This document shows positions 1 to 4,224 of a DNA stretch of 6,491 nucleotides, one piece after another (the first letter of the stretch is position 1; the number at the start of each line of letters is the position of its first letter). Source of the DNA: an uncultured Lachnospiraceae bacterium. GTDB lineage: Bacteria; Bacillota; Clostridia; Lachnospirales; Lachnospiraceae. The position numbers and the translations under genes were made by a program. The stretch is from assembly GCA_910577115.1 (NCBI GenBank), contig CAJTMC010000094.1, positions 1 to 6,491 on the forward strand, given 5' to 3'. The notes beneath the pieces are model-generated. The model was not told the origin of the DNA. It saw nothing but the letters and a program-made list of their open reading frames with translations, and did no database searches.

Positions 1-152
1 AGACAGATAGTTGCCGAACTGCCTGATCAAGAACTGATGTAGATATTCGCTCCAAGTTGCTATCATTATAGTGCAAAATCCTGTTCTTGTGGAACGGCAG
101 GTTATTCATCGCTTACCAATAAGCTGTTTAATTCCACAAGACCACGGGAGTA
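1..152. other. Unassigned left edge and junction segment
   Basis: I recognise no gene here. On the plus strand a reading frame enters from the window edge and stops at 40-42 (last residues IVAELPDQELM). On the minus strand an open frame could start with ATG near 66 and leave the window (first residues MIATWSEYLHQF), but its ribosome binding site is weak. The two are mutually exclusive and neither can be chosen from so little sequence. The segment ends where helicase homology begins, just after a TAA at 153-155, so it probably belongs to whatever DNA interrupted the helicase gene. Confidence 0.3.
85..141. repeat. 10-bp perfect inverted repeat beside the helicase junction
   Basis: TCTTGTGGAA at 85-94 is the exact reverse complement of TTCCACAAGA at 132-141, with 37 bases between. 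There is no T-tract, so it is not an obvious terminator. Lying right next to the truncated helicase, it could be the end of a small inserted element or a protein-binding site. This is inference only. Confidence 0.35.
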
Positions 153-155
153 TAA

Positions 156-881
156 TTCTCCGGAATGACGCCGGACATCGAGTTAAGACCGCACCAGCTT
201 AACGCAGTTGCACATCAGTTATACGGTGACAACACCCTGCTTGCCCATTGTGTCGGCGCAGGCAAAACGTTTGAGATGATTGCGGCGGCAATGGAGAGCA
301 AGCGTCTGGGCTTGTGCCAAAAAAGTTTATTTGTCGTACCAAATCATTTAGCAGAACAGTGGGCAGGTGATTTTCTGCGGCTGTATCCCGGCGCAAATAT
401 CTTAGCCGCCACAAAAAAGGATTTTGAGCCTGCAAACCGCAAAAAATTCTGTTCCCGTATCGCAACGGGGGACTATGATGCGGTCATTATCGGGCATACG
501 CAGTTTGAAAAAATCCCTTTGTCGCAGGAGCGTCAGGCGGCGATCATAGAACGTCAGATAGACGAAATCAAAACGGCGATTGCAATGGCAAAAGCGGACA
601 ACGGGGAACGCTACACAATCAAACAGATGGAAAAAACGAAAAAATCGCTGACGGCAAGGCTTGATAAACTCAATGACACCACACGCAAGGACAATGTTGT
701 GACCTTTGAACAGCTTGGCGTGGACAGGCTTTTCGTTGATGAAAGCCATAACTACAAAAACCTTTTTTTATACACAAAAATGCGCAACGTGGCGGGAATC
801 GCACAGACCGAGGCGCAGAAATCCTCGGATATGTTCGCCAAGTGCCAGTACCTTGATGATGTGATATGTTGTGAACTGTAG
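156..881 (+). pseudogene. Internal fragment of a SNF2/DEAD-like helicase (large helicase/methylase of Clostridia mobile elements)
   Basis: The frame encodes the first part of a superfamily 2 helicase core. After ATG 165 there is a Q-motif-like LRPHQLNAVA (residues 7-16), Walker A GAGKT (31-35), a motif Ia region FVVPNHLAEQW (56-66), and the DEAH-type Walker B VDESH (191-195). Related proteins are very long, usually well over 1,500 residues, and are carried by conjugative elements of gut Clostridia as helicase/methyltransferase fusions. Here similarity seems to start at FSGMTPDIEL, three codons before the ATG and just after a stop at 153-155. It ends at about residue 232 (QYLDD), after which only six unrelated residues precede the stop. 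Motifs III-VI are missing, so it cannot be an active helicase. ATG 165 has no good ribosome binding site. I read it as a decayed internal fragment; the family is clear, the exact breakpoints are estimates. Confidence 0.8.
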
Positions 882-1098
882 ATGTAAACATTTCCGGCAA
901 ACGTAGTATTTTAGCGGAAATGCGCATCTGCAAAAATACAACATATGCGGCTGGCTCATTTGTGGTGGATGGAAACTTGCAGATGTTGTGGTAAAGGAAG
1001 AAGGTGATAATCCTTTTATTCGTATCTGTAAACAGTTTAGCACAGAGAAAGGCGGTTGTATATGCAAATTACTTATCATTGGGAAGGAGATTATCTGA
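875..1098 (+). pseudogene. Possible frameshifted remnant of an unrecognised gene upstream of tnpV
   Basis: Two open stretches sit end to end in different frames. The first, 875-994, reads TVDVNISGKRSILAEMRICK and onward, ending ...VDGNLQMLW. The second, from about 988 to a stop at 1096-1098, reads VVKEEGDNPFIRICKQFSTE and onward. Both look protein-like in composition, and one frameshift near 985-990 would join them into one chain of about 70 residues. Neither has a convincing start. The first follows directly on the broken helicase end. I do not recognise the family. It may be the 3' end of the gene that originally preceded tnpV, whose start codon at 1062 would then lie inside it. Chance open frames are a real alternative. 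Confidence 0.25.
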
Positions 1099-1415
1099 TT
1101 CCCGACCTGAAACTTTCGGATACAACGGAATATCAGATTGGGAAGTATGGACGGATGAGAAAGCGTTTTTTAGAAGAAAATCATAGAGGCGTTTATTCGC
1201 ATATGCTTTTGTCGGAAACCTTATGGAAACACCTTGCGGAAATTGATGAAGAATGCAATGAGATGATGGACAGGCTTGTGGGGCAAATGGCAAAAAATGA
1301 GGGTGTGACAGAACAGTTAAAATCCGAGGACTGGCTCTGCTGGCTTCAGAAGATCAACAGCATCAGAAGCAGGGCAGAAGAAGTTGTGCTGCATGATTTG
1401 ATATATTCACTTTAG
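1062..1415 (+). CDS. tnpV: Transposon-encoded protein TnpV
   Basis: This 117-residue protein matches the TnpV family, first known from the clostridial Tn4451 type of mobilizable transposon and common in integrative elements of gut Clostridia. Recognisable family features in order are an N-terminal YHWEGDYLIPDL, the EYQIGKYGRMRKRFLEE block, a LWKHLAEIDEECNEMMDRL helix, then AKNEGVTEQLKSEDWL and the C-terminal MNSIRNRAEE-like stretch (here INSIRSRAEEVVLHDLIY). Length is normal and the frame is intact. A TTG two codons upstream (1056) also opens the frame, but ATG 1062 is preferred because AAAGGCGG lies about seven bases before it and the protein then starts MQITYH as in relatives. TnpV has been suggested to resemble excisionases; its function is not firmly established. 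The recombinase it would normally accompany is absent here except for a short remnant at 1681-1752. Confidence 0.9.
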   Translation: MQITYHWEGDYLIPDLKLSDTTEYQIGKYGRMRKRFLEENHRGVYSHMLLSETLWKHLAEIDEECNEMMDRLVGQMAKNEGVTEQLKSEDWLCWLQKINSIRSRAEEVVLHDLIYSL

Positions 1416-1443
1416 TATTTATATTACAGTTCGTTTAAGGTAA

Positions 1444-1478
1444 TTAAGGGCGGTGGCATAAAATGCTCCCGCCCTTAA
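1444..1478 (+). terminator. Terminator hairpin after tnpV
   Basis: TTAAGGGCGG (1444-1453) pairs perfectly with CCGCCCTTAA (1469-1478). After a T/C mismatch, four more pairs close a five-base loop. It starts about 28 bases after the tnpV stop. The T-tract on the plus strand is poor (CATTTTAA), so termination strength is uncertain. Confidence 0.55.
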
Positions 1479-1497
1479 ACCATTTTAACATAGATTG

Positions 1498-1552
1498 AAT
1501 GTCAAGGTCAGGTAGTATTTTCTACGAAAATCTCCACCTTTCTCTTGACATT
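1498..1552. repeat. Long imperfect inverted repeat with an inner hairpin
   Basis: AATGTCAAG (1498-1506) is the exact reverse complement of CTTGACATT (1544-1552). Pairing resumes inward through AGGT/ACCT after an internal loop, and an inner stem GTAG/CTAC (1512-1515, 1522-1525) caps it. There is no T-tract. It lies in gene-free DNA upstream of the recombinase remnant, so an attachment, transfer-origin or regulatory role is possible; none is shown. Confidence 0.45.
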
Positions 1553-1559
1553 AGAGCAA

Positions 1560-1633
1560 AGCGTTGACGGACGCTATGGGGTATATTTGAGAAGGACGAA
1601 AAAAGTGTGAGTTTTTGAAAAGACCACCTTTTC
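1560..1633. repeat. Two further small hairpins in the same gene-free stretch
   Basis: AGCGT (1560-1564) and ACGCT (1571-1575) enclose TGACGG. GAAAAG (1617-1622) and CTTTTC (1628-1633) enclose ACCAC. With the inverted repeat at 1498-1552 they make a closely spaced series of palindromes ahead of the recombinase remnant. Such clusters occur at transfer origins and recombination sites, but I see no known nick-site sequence. Confidence 0.35.
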
Positions 1634-1680
1634 CCAAGTTGAATACAGCTTAATTATAGCGAGAAAGGGAGAAATTTACA

Positions 1681-1752
1681 ATAACGAACAGCGTAAAGAT
1701 TACCGCCCTCAACGAAAGATTGTCGCGAGATGATGAACAACAGTCTAAATAA
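1681..1752 (+). pseudogene. 5' remnant of a large serine recombinase gene
   Basis: The frame reads NSVKITALNERLSRDDEQQ and then meets an early stop (TAA 1750-1752). This matches the conserved N-terminus of large serine recombinases of Clostridia mobile elements, typically K-I-T-A-L-Y-E-R-L-S-R-D-D-E. The stretch would hold the catalytic-domain start with the RLSRDDE motif; the usual nucleophile serine region follows that Arg. Relatives have Tyr where Asn now stands. The expected ATG is ATA (1681-1683), yet a good ribosome binding site, AAAGGGAG, remains at a suitable distance upstream. So only about 23 codons survive, without a start codon, and the rest (normally about 500 residues) has been replaced. 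The family call is confident for such a short segment because the motif is distinctive. Confidence 0.7.
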
Positions 1753-1768
1753 TATCAGTATTATTAGA
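1744..1768. repeat. AT-rich hairpin at the recombinase break
   Basis: AATAATA (1748-1754) pairs with TATTATT (1759-1765) around the loop TCAG, and TCT/AGA extends the stem past one bulged A. It begins exactly where the recombinase homology stops and contains its premature TAA. Confidence 0.4.
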
Positions 1769-1828
1769 TTGCGAAAATCGAAATTTTTGTAGTTTGGATA
1801 ATCGGTATATGTACAGTCTGATTTATAT

Positions 1829-1866
1829 TTGTTGTCGGTAAATAATCCTTGAATTGTTGTCGGTAA
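1829..1866. promoter_or_regulatory. Paired 13-bp direct repeats, probable operator of the ribbon-helix-helix gene
   Basis: TTGTTGTCGGTAA occurs exactly at 1829-1841 and again at 1854-1866, with starts 25 bp apart. The second copy fills the spacer between the -35 and -10 boxes of the promoter for the gene at 1907; the first lies just upstream of the -35. A shorter match (TCGGTA) lies at 1802-1807. Ribbon-helix-helix proteins commonly bind short repeated sites over their own promoter, so autorepression is the natural inference. Confidence 0.6.
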
Positions 1867-1877
1867 TCAATTATAAT
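1849..1877 (+). promoter_or_regulatory. Sigma-A promoter for the regulator and the genes after it
   Basis: TTGAAT (1849-1854), a 17-bp spacer and a perfect TATAAT (1872-1877). The transcript would start near 1884 and leave a leader of about 23 bases. One 13-bp repeat lies between the boxes. Confidence 0.7.
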
Positions 1878-1906
1878 AAGAGTACCGGCAAGGAAAGGGG
1901 GTGTAT

Positions 1907-2077
1907 ATGCCGACCAAAAAGCGAGGGCGACCAGTTGAAGAAAATCCGAAAAATATCCGTTTGGATATTCGGATAACGAAAGAGGAATTACAAATCCTTG
2001 ATGATTACTGTGAGCGCAAGAACGTTAAACGCCCACAGGGATTGCGTGACGGGATAAAAGCCCTTGAAAACTTATAG
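1907..2077 (+). CDS. Small ribbon-helix-helix (CopG/Arc-type) DNA-binding protein
   Basis: The predicted protein has 56 residues, MPTKKRGRPVEENPKNIRLD and onward, starting at ATG 1907 after a strong AAAGGGGG site. A basic N-terminal arm (KKRGRP) is followed by a short strand (NIRLDIRIT, residues 16-24), a first helix (KEELQILDDYCERKN, 25-39) and a second helix starting after RPQG (to 56). This order is that of ribbon-helix-helix repressors, which bind DNA as dimers by pairing their strands in the major groove. Length is typical. It probably represses its own promoter through the two direct repeats at 1829-1866. In mobile elements such proteins control copy number, transfer or relaxase genes; here the genes that follow are DUF6809-like proteins. 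I cannot tell a CopG-type repressor from a MobC-like accessory protein. Confidence 0.8.
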   Translation: MPTKKRGRPVEENPKNIRLDIRITKEELQILDDYCERKNVKRPQGLRDGIKALENL

Positions 2078-2079
2078 AG

Positions 2080-2116
2080 GAAGTGGTGCCACCGGCAAAG
2101 GTATTTGCACCACTTC
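2080..2116. repeat. 10-bp perfect inverted repeat just after the regulator gene
   Basis: GAAGTGGTGC (2080-2089) pairs with GCACCACTTC (2107-2116) around 17 bases. An inner palindrome GGTG-C-CACC overlaps the left arm. The word TGCCACC with a following GC-rich tail occurs in the left part (2087-2101) and again, slightly changed, at 2123-2138. No T-tract follows on the plus strand. On the minus strand it would be near the 3' end of an RNA from the leftward promoter at 2153-2182. Confidence 0.5.
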
Positions 2117-2139
2117 ATAGTATGCCACCCGCGCAAGGC

Positions 2140-2190
2140 GAGCCGCACAAATATTATAGCACTGTCCGGCTCTGTCTTGCAAGCGGCTTG
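2140..2190. repeat. Further palindromes in the spacer before the DUF6809-like genes
   Basis: GAGCCG (2140-2145) pairs with CGGCTC (2167-2172). CTTGCAAG (2176-2183) is a perfect palindrome, and CAAGC-G-GCTTG (2180-2190) overlaps it. The whole 2078-2220 spacer has no convincing gene but is dense in structure, fitting a control region or a transfer-origin-like site. Confidence 0.4.
2153..2182 (-). promoter_or_regulatory. Leftward promoter between the regulator and the downstream genes
   Basis: On the minus strand TTGCAA (2177-2182), an 18-bp spacer and a perfect TATAAT (2153-2158). An RNA would start near 2145, run leftward through the 2080-2116 hairpin and be antisense to the end of the regulator transcript. 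No open frame follows, so it would be a small non-coding RNA. Confidence 0.4.
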
Positions 2191-2220
2191 TGGACAAAAT
2201 CGAAAGGACAGGATAACAAA

Positions 2221-2502
2221 ATGGGAAAGATTTTGGAAGCATTTTTGACCGACCAGCTTCGTGTAGACAGCGGAACGGAACGGCGAACCCCCGAACACCA
2301 AGCACTCTGCGAAAAAGGCGGCGAACTTCAAGACCAGTTAGCTGAAACGCTGAACGACAAGCAAAAGAAGATACTGGAAGAACTGGTAGAAACACTTTTT
2401 GATGAAAGCAGCTGCAACGAGCAGGTAAAATTTGAGCGCGGTTTCCGTTTGGGAGTTCTGATAACGTCAGAAATTTTTTATGCGCAAGACACATTTCTTT
2501 AA
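2221..2502 (+). CDS. DUF6809-like small protein, first of three related genes
   Basis: The 93-residue protein begins at ATG 2221 with MGKILEAF; GGACAGG lies eight bases upstream. Open frame continues upstream to about 2083 but only through the structured spacer, so the ATG is preferred. The fold looks all-helical. After the short MGKILEAFLTDQL start comes an acidic helix pair (residues about 25-63, containing ELQDQLAETLNDKQKKILEELVE) and a C-terminal FERGFRLGVLITSEIF (about 72-87). That GFRLG..L..EIF ending and the MGKILE-like start are shared with the next gene's C-terminal half and resemble DUF6809, a family of unknown function found mostly in Firmicutes mobile elements. It is probably cotranscribed with its neighbours. 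No catalytic residues or membrane segments are seen. Confidence 0.75.
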   Translation: MGKILEAFLTDQLRVDSGTERRTPEHQALCEKGGELQDQLAETLNDKQKKILEELVETLFDESSCNEQVKFERGFRLGVLITSEIFYAQDTFL

Positions 2503-2546
2503 GCGGATAACGGCTTGAAAGCAACTAATCAGCCAAAGGAGGCACT

Positions 2547-3251
2547 ATGAATAAAAAACAGACCTATATCACCGACGAGGAAAAGGAAAACTGTCAAAAG
2601 GTTGTGGACGCTTTTGCGGAGCTGTTTGAAAACGAGGATTTAACCGTTGTCAATGCTGGAAAGTACGGCTTTATAAAATTGCAGTATTACAGAAATCATG
2701 TTGGTTTTGACAACGCATTTTCCTTTAATGACAGCAGGCGTTTATTTAATGACCTTTGGCAGGAATGGCTTGATACGCAGCTCCTTGATATTGTGGGTGA
2801 CACGCCGATGGAGGAAACGGACTGCGGGGACATACCGAAATGTCTGTCACAGGAGAAACAGCAGGAGCTTTTGGATATGCACAAACGCCTTGCAGAAAAG
2901 GCAGGCGTTGGGGATATGCCGGATAAAACCGCACCGATGAAACAATTAACGACAAGTAAAAGAGGTGAGGACAAAATGAGCGTTTTGGAACGCCTGTATA
3001 TGGGAATATTATGTCCCATTGAAGAAAGCGTCTGCAATGACGCAGATTATCATTCCCTGTTAGACGAAATCAGAACGGAACGCGATTATTTTGAGGGGAT
3101 ATTGTCAGAAGAAAACAAGGAACGGTTTGAAAAATGGAACATGATGATTTTCCGCCATGAGGATATGACAAAGTATGCAAGGTTTGCACAGGGTTTTAGG
3201 TTGGGCGCAATACTTGCGTCTGAAATATTTTCAGGGAGTGAGGACAAGTAA
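2547..3251 (+). CDS. Two-domain protein: mobile-element domain of unknown function fused to a DUF6809-like domain
   Basis: ATG 2547 follows AAAGGAGG by four bases. The 234-residue product has two parts. Residues 1 to about 125 hold a domain with KYGFIKLQYYRNHVGFDNAF and DSRRLFNDLWQEWLDTQLL, a type I recall from gut Clostridia elements but cannot name. A polar linker follows. From Met144 (MSVLERLYMGILCPIEESV) to the end is a DUF6809-like unit closing with FAQGFRLGAILASEIF. The codons just before Met144 (KRGEDK) are AGAGGTGAGGACAAA, an excellent Shine-Dalgarno, so a free 91-residue protein may also be made from 2976. This suggests two formerly separate genes joined in frame. The following gene starts five bases after the stop. 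Function unknown. Confidence 0.75.
   Translation: MNKKQTYITDEEKENCQKVVDAFAELFENEDLTVVNAGKYGFIKLQYYRNHVGFDNAFSFNDSRRLFNDLWQEWLDTQLLDIVGDTPMEETDCGDIPKCLSQEKQQELLDMHKRLAEKAGVGDMPDKTAPMKQLTTSKRGEDKMSVLERLYMGILCPIEESVCNDADYHSLLDEIRTERDYFEGILSEENKERFEKWNMMIFRHEDMTKYARFAQGFRLGAILASEIFSGSEDK
2961..2978 (+). promoter_or_regulatory. Internal Shine-Dalgarno and ATG inside the fused gene
   Basis: AGAGGTGAGG (2961-2970) stands five bases before an in-frame ATG at 2976. The downstream sequence is exactly the start expected for a stand-alone DUF6809-like protein. Internal initiation would yield the 91-residue C-terminal domain as well as the full 234-residue protein. Confidence 0.55.
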
Positions 3252-3255
3252 GGGA

Positions 3256-3537
3256 ATGGAAAAAACAAAAAGTCTGTTGGATTTACTTGTAAGGCTAAGA
3301 ACTTATAAAGCCTTAGACAGAGCCGCCGAAAAAAACAGGAATTACCGAGCAACTCTGAAAGAACAGGACAAGGCGTATGACGAACTGCAAAAGGCAGGAC
3401 TTGACAGAGAACAGAAACGCATTGTTGATAGGGCACTCAGCGCCTTAAATGCAAACGGGGCTGCATACGGCAAGGCTGCTTACAGATTAGGATTGCACGA
3501 TGGCATACAGCTTATGTCGGAAGTGAATAAATTCTGA
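3256..3537 (+). CDS. Third small helical protein, DUF6809-like relative
   Basis: The 93-residue product starts at ATG 3256, five bases after the previous stop. The GTGAGG at 3238-3243 is rather far away, and AAGGGA touches the ATG, so translation is probably coupled to the gene before. It is basic and helical. An N-terminal KTKSLLDLLVRLRTYKALDRAAE is followed by a charged middle (residues about 30-60) with KEQDKAYDELQKAGLDREQK, and a C-terminal AYRLGLHDGIQLMSEV echoes the GFRLG...SEIF ending of its two neighbours. The size and layout agree with a diverged paralogue, though similarity is weaker than between the first two. It ends the unit: an intrinsic terminator follows 29 bases downstream. 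No function is known. Confidence 0.65.
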   Translation: MEKTKSLLDLLVRLRTYKALDRAAEKNRNYRATLKEQDKAYDELQKAGLDREQKRIVDRALSALNANGAAYGKAAYRLGLHDGIQLMSEVNKF

Positions 3538-3565
3538 CCACAAAAAATTGAATAATTGTGTATCT

Positions 3566-3604
3566 GAAAAAGGCATTTTCACACCGAAGATGTCTTTTTC
3601 TTTT
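3566..3604 (+). terminator. Intrinsic terminator of the regulator/DUF6809-like unit
   Basis: GAAAAAGGCAT (3566-3576) pairs with ATGTCTTTTTC (3590-3600), 11 pairs with one G-T, around 13 bases. The right arm's T run continues into CTTTTA. Confidence 0.7.
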
Positions 3605-3655
3605 ATACAAATATCCTACAAACAGCCACCACGCAGAAAGGAGGGAAGGAGAACC

Positions 3656-3712
3656 TTGCGGGATAAGCTGAAACGCATGATTTTGAGGGATATTCAGAGT
3701 GGAAATTATTAA
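3656..3712 (+). CDS. Possible 18-residue ORF with a strong ribosome binding site
   Basis: A TTG start at 3656 follows GGAGGGAAGGAG closely. The frame reads (M)RDKLKRMILRDIQSGNY and stops at 3710-3712. The peptide is basic and amphipathic. The unusually rich purine run upstream suggests a real translation start, but TTG initiation and the tiny size make this doubtful. It could equally be the scar of a longer gene. No promoter is visible between it and the terminator at 3566-3604. Confidence 0.25.
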   Translation: MRDKLKRMILRDIQSGNY

Positions 3713-3723
3713 GTCTCAAATTC

Positions 3724-3783
3724 ATACTTGCACCTCATGTCTTTCCAGACACAAACGTTCTGTGAAAAGTACGGTGCAAGTAT
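3724..3783. repeat. 11-bp perfect inverted repeat enclosing smaller hairpins
   Basis: ATACTTGCACC (3724-3734) is the exact reverse complement of GGTGCAAGTAT (3773-3783). Inside are TGTCT/AGACA (3738-3742, 3747-3751) and an overlapping CACA/TGTG. As RNA this would fold into a closed stem with a branched interior; as DNA it could extrude a cruciform. I recognise no known RNA family. Confidence 0.5.
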
Positions 3784-3792
3784 CGATGCACA

Positions 3793-3841
3793 CATGCAGA
3801 CAAGCTGCATGGCGCGTGTACGCTCAGCGCAGCGAGTGCGC
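3793..3841. repeat. Two more short hairpins in the same structured block
   Basis: CATGCAG/CTGCATG (3793-3799, 3805-3811) has a five-base loop. GCGCA/TGCGC (3827-3831, 3837-3841) also has a five-base loop. They directly follow the 3724-3783 structure, giving three stems in 120 bases. A weaker TGCCAT/ATGGCA pair (3850-3855, 3884-3889) encloses a T-rich stretch after them. Confidence 0.45.
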
Positions 3842-3935
3842 AGAGCTGTTGCCATAGATGTTCTTTTCATACTTTTTGTCTTGATGGCACAGACGATAAT
3901 GTCCTTTTAAAATTTTCGCATAGGGAAAAATCAGA

Positions 3936-3964
3936 TTGAATATCCTGTCGAATTATGGTAGTAT
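3936..3964 (+). promoter_or_regulatory. Promoter of the toxin mRNA
   Basis: TTGAAT (3936-3941), a 17-bp spacer and TAGTAT (3959-3964). A TTTTAAAATTTT run lies about 20 bases upstream. The predicted start is near 3971, giving a leader of about 112 bases. Confidence 0.6.
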
Positions 3965-3970
3965 TTCTTT

Positions 3971-4082
3971 GGGAATACCAAGATGGTAGGCGGTTAGCCC
4001 TCTGCGGAGGGATGTGACCCTCCGATTACAATGTATCTTCGATACATAGAAACCCGCAAGGGAATCTGAGAAAGGAGGGCTG
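3971..4082 (+). promoter_or_regulatory. Structured toxin leader able to hide the Shine-Dalgarno
   Basis: Four stems can be drawn: TACCA/TGGTA (3976-3980, 3984-3988), CCCTC/GAGGG (3998-4002, 4007-4011), CGGAGGG/CCCTCCG (4005-4011, 4018-4024) and ATGTATC/GATACAT around TTC (4031-4047). The second and third exclude each other. The CCCTCC at 4018-4023 can also pair with the Shine-Dalgarno GGAGGG at 4074-4079. This gives a plausible on/off leader, as type I toxin mRNAs usually have. Confidence 0.5.
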
Positions 4083-4193
4083 ATGCGAATGTTGACGATA
4101 GAAGGGTTGATTTCAGTGCTTGGCTTATGTCTGACCTGTTTCGGTCTCGGATACGCCATCGGTAGCAAAGATAATAACAAGACACAAAAATAG
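4083..4193 (+). CDS. Small hydrophobic type I toxin (holin-like/Fst-type membrane peptide)
   Basis: This 36-residue peptide begins MRMLTIEGLISVLGL. One transmembrane helix (about residues 6-27, containing LISVLGLCLTCFGLGYAI) is followed by a short polar, charged tail, GSKDNNKTQK. That plan, with a hydrophobic span and a charged C-terminus, is shared by type I toxins such as Fst, TxpA and the putative holin-like toxins of Firmicutes, which insert into and damage the cell's own membrane. AAAGGAGG (4071-4078) is four bases from ATG 4083; a second ATG at 4089 lies at a more usual distance and would give 34 residues. The stop codon falls within the stem of the terminator at 4187-4224. A convergent promoter at 4304-4332 would make an RNA overlapping the 3' end. 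The membrane-peptide call is firm, the toxin role is inferred from context. Confidence 0.75.
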   Translation: MRMLTIEGLISVLGLCLTCFGLGYAIGSKDNNKTQK

Positions 4194-4224
4194 CCGCCCA
4201 CCCGACCAAGGTTACGGCTATTTT
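4187..4224. terminator. Bidirectional terminator shared by toxin mRNA and antisense RNA
   Basis: AAAATAGCCG (4187-4196) pairs perfectly with CGGCTATTTT (4215-4224) around 18 bases. It ends in Ts whichever strand is transcribed, with A at 4186-4190 serving the leftward RNA. Such shared terminators are typical of convergent type I modules. Confidence 0.75.

Noticed and set aside
199..1079. Several minus-strand frames opposite the helicase fragment
   Set aside because: They are antisense shadows of a frame with clear helicase motifs.
1004..1186. Plus-strand frame overlapping the tnpV start
   Set aside because: It is out of frame with tnpV, ends inside it, and lacks a ribosome binding site.
1444..1453. 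MOBQ/RSF1010-type nick site suggested by TAAGGGCG
   Set aside because: The match is short and lies in the stem of a hairpin located as expected for the tnpV terminator; no relaxase gene is present in the window.
1829..1866. Start of a CRISPR array or iteron origin
   Set aside because: Only two full copies exist, they sit exactly over a promoter, and no replication gene or further spacers follow; an operator explains them better.
2072..2524. Minus-strand open frame of about 150 codons over the first DUF6809-like gene
   Set aside because: Composition is unnatural (many Ser, Arg, Cys, Leu), and it is antisense to a well-supported gene with its own ribosome binding site.
3724..3783. tRNA or tRNA-like cloverleaf
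   Set aside because: The outer stem is 11 bp rather than 7, and there is no T-loop sequence (GGTTCAAAT type) or normal arm spacing.
3728..3910. Open frame of 60 codons ending in a hydrophobic stretch (VLFILFVLMAQTIMSF)
   Set aside because: It starts at TTG without a ribosome binding site, runs through the hairpin array, and its first half is the translation of palindromes. I cannot exclude a small membrane peptide from a later start, but nothing supports it.
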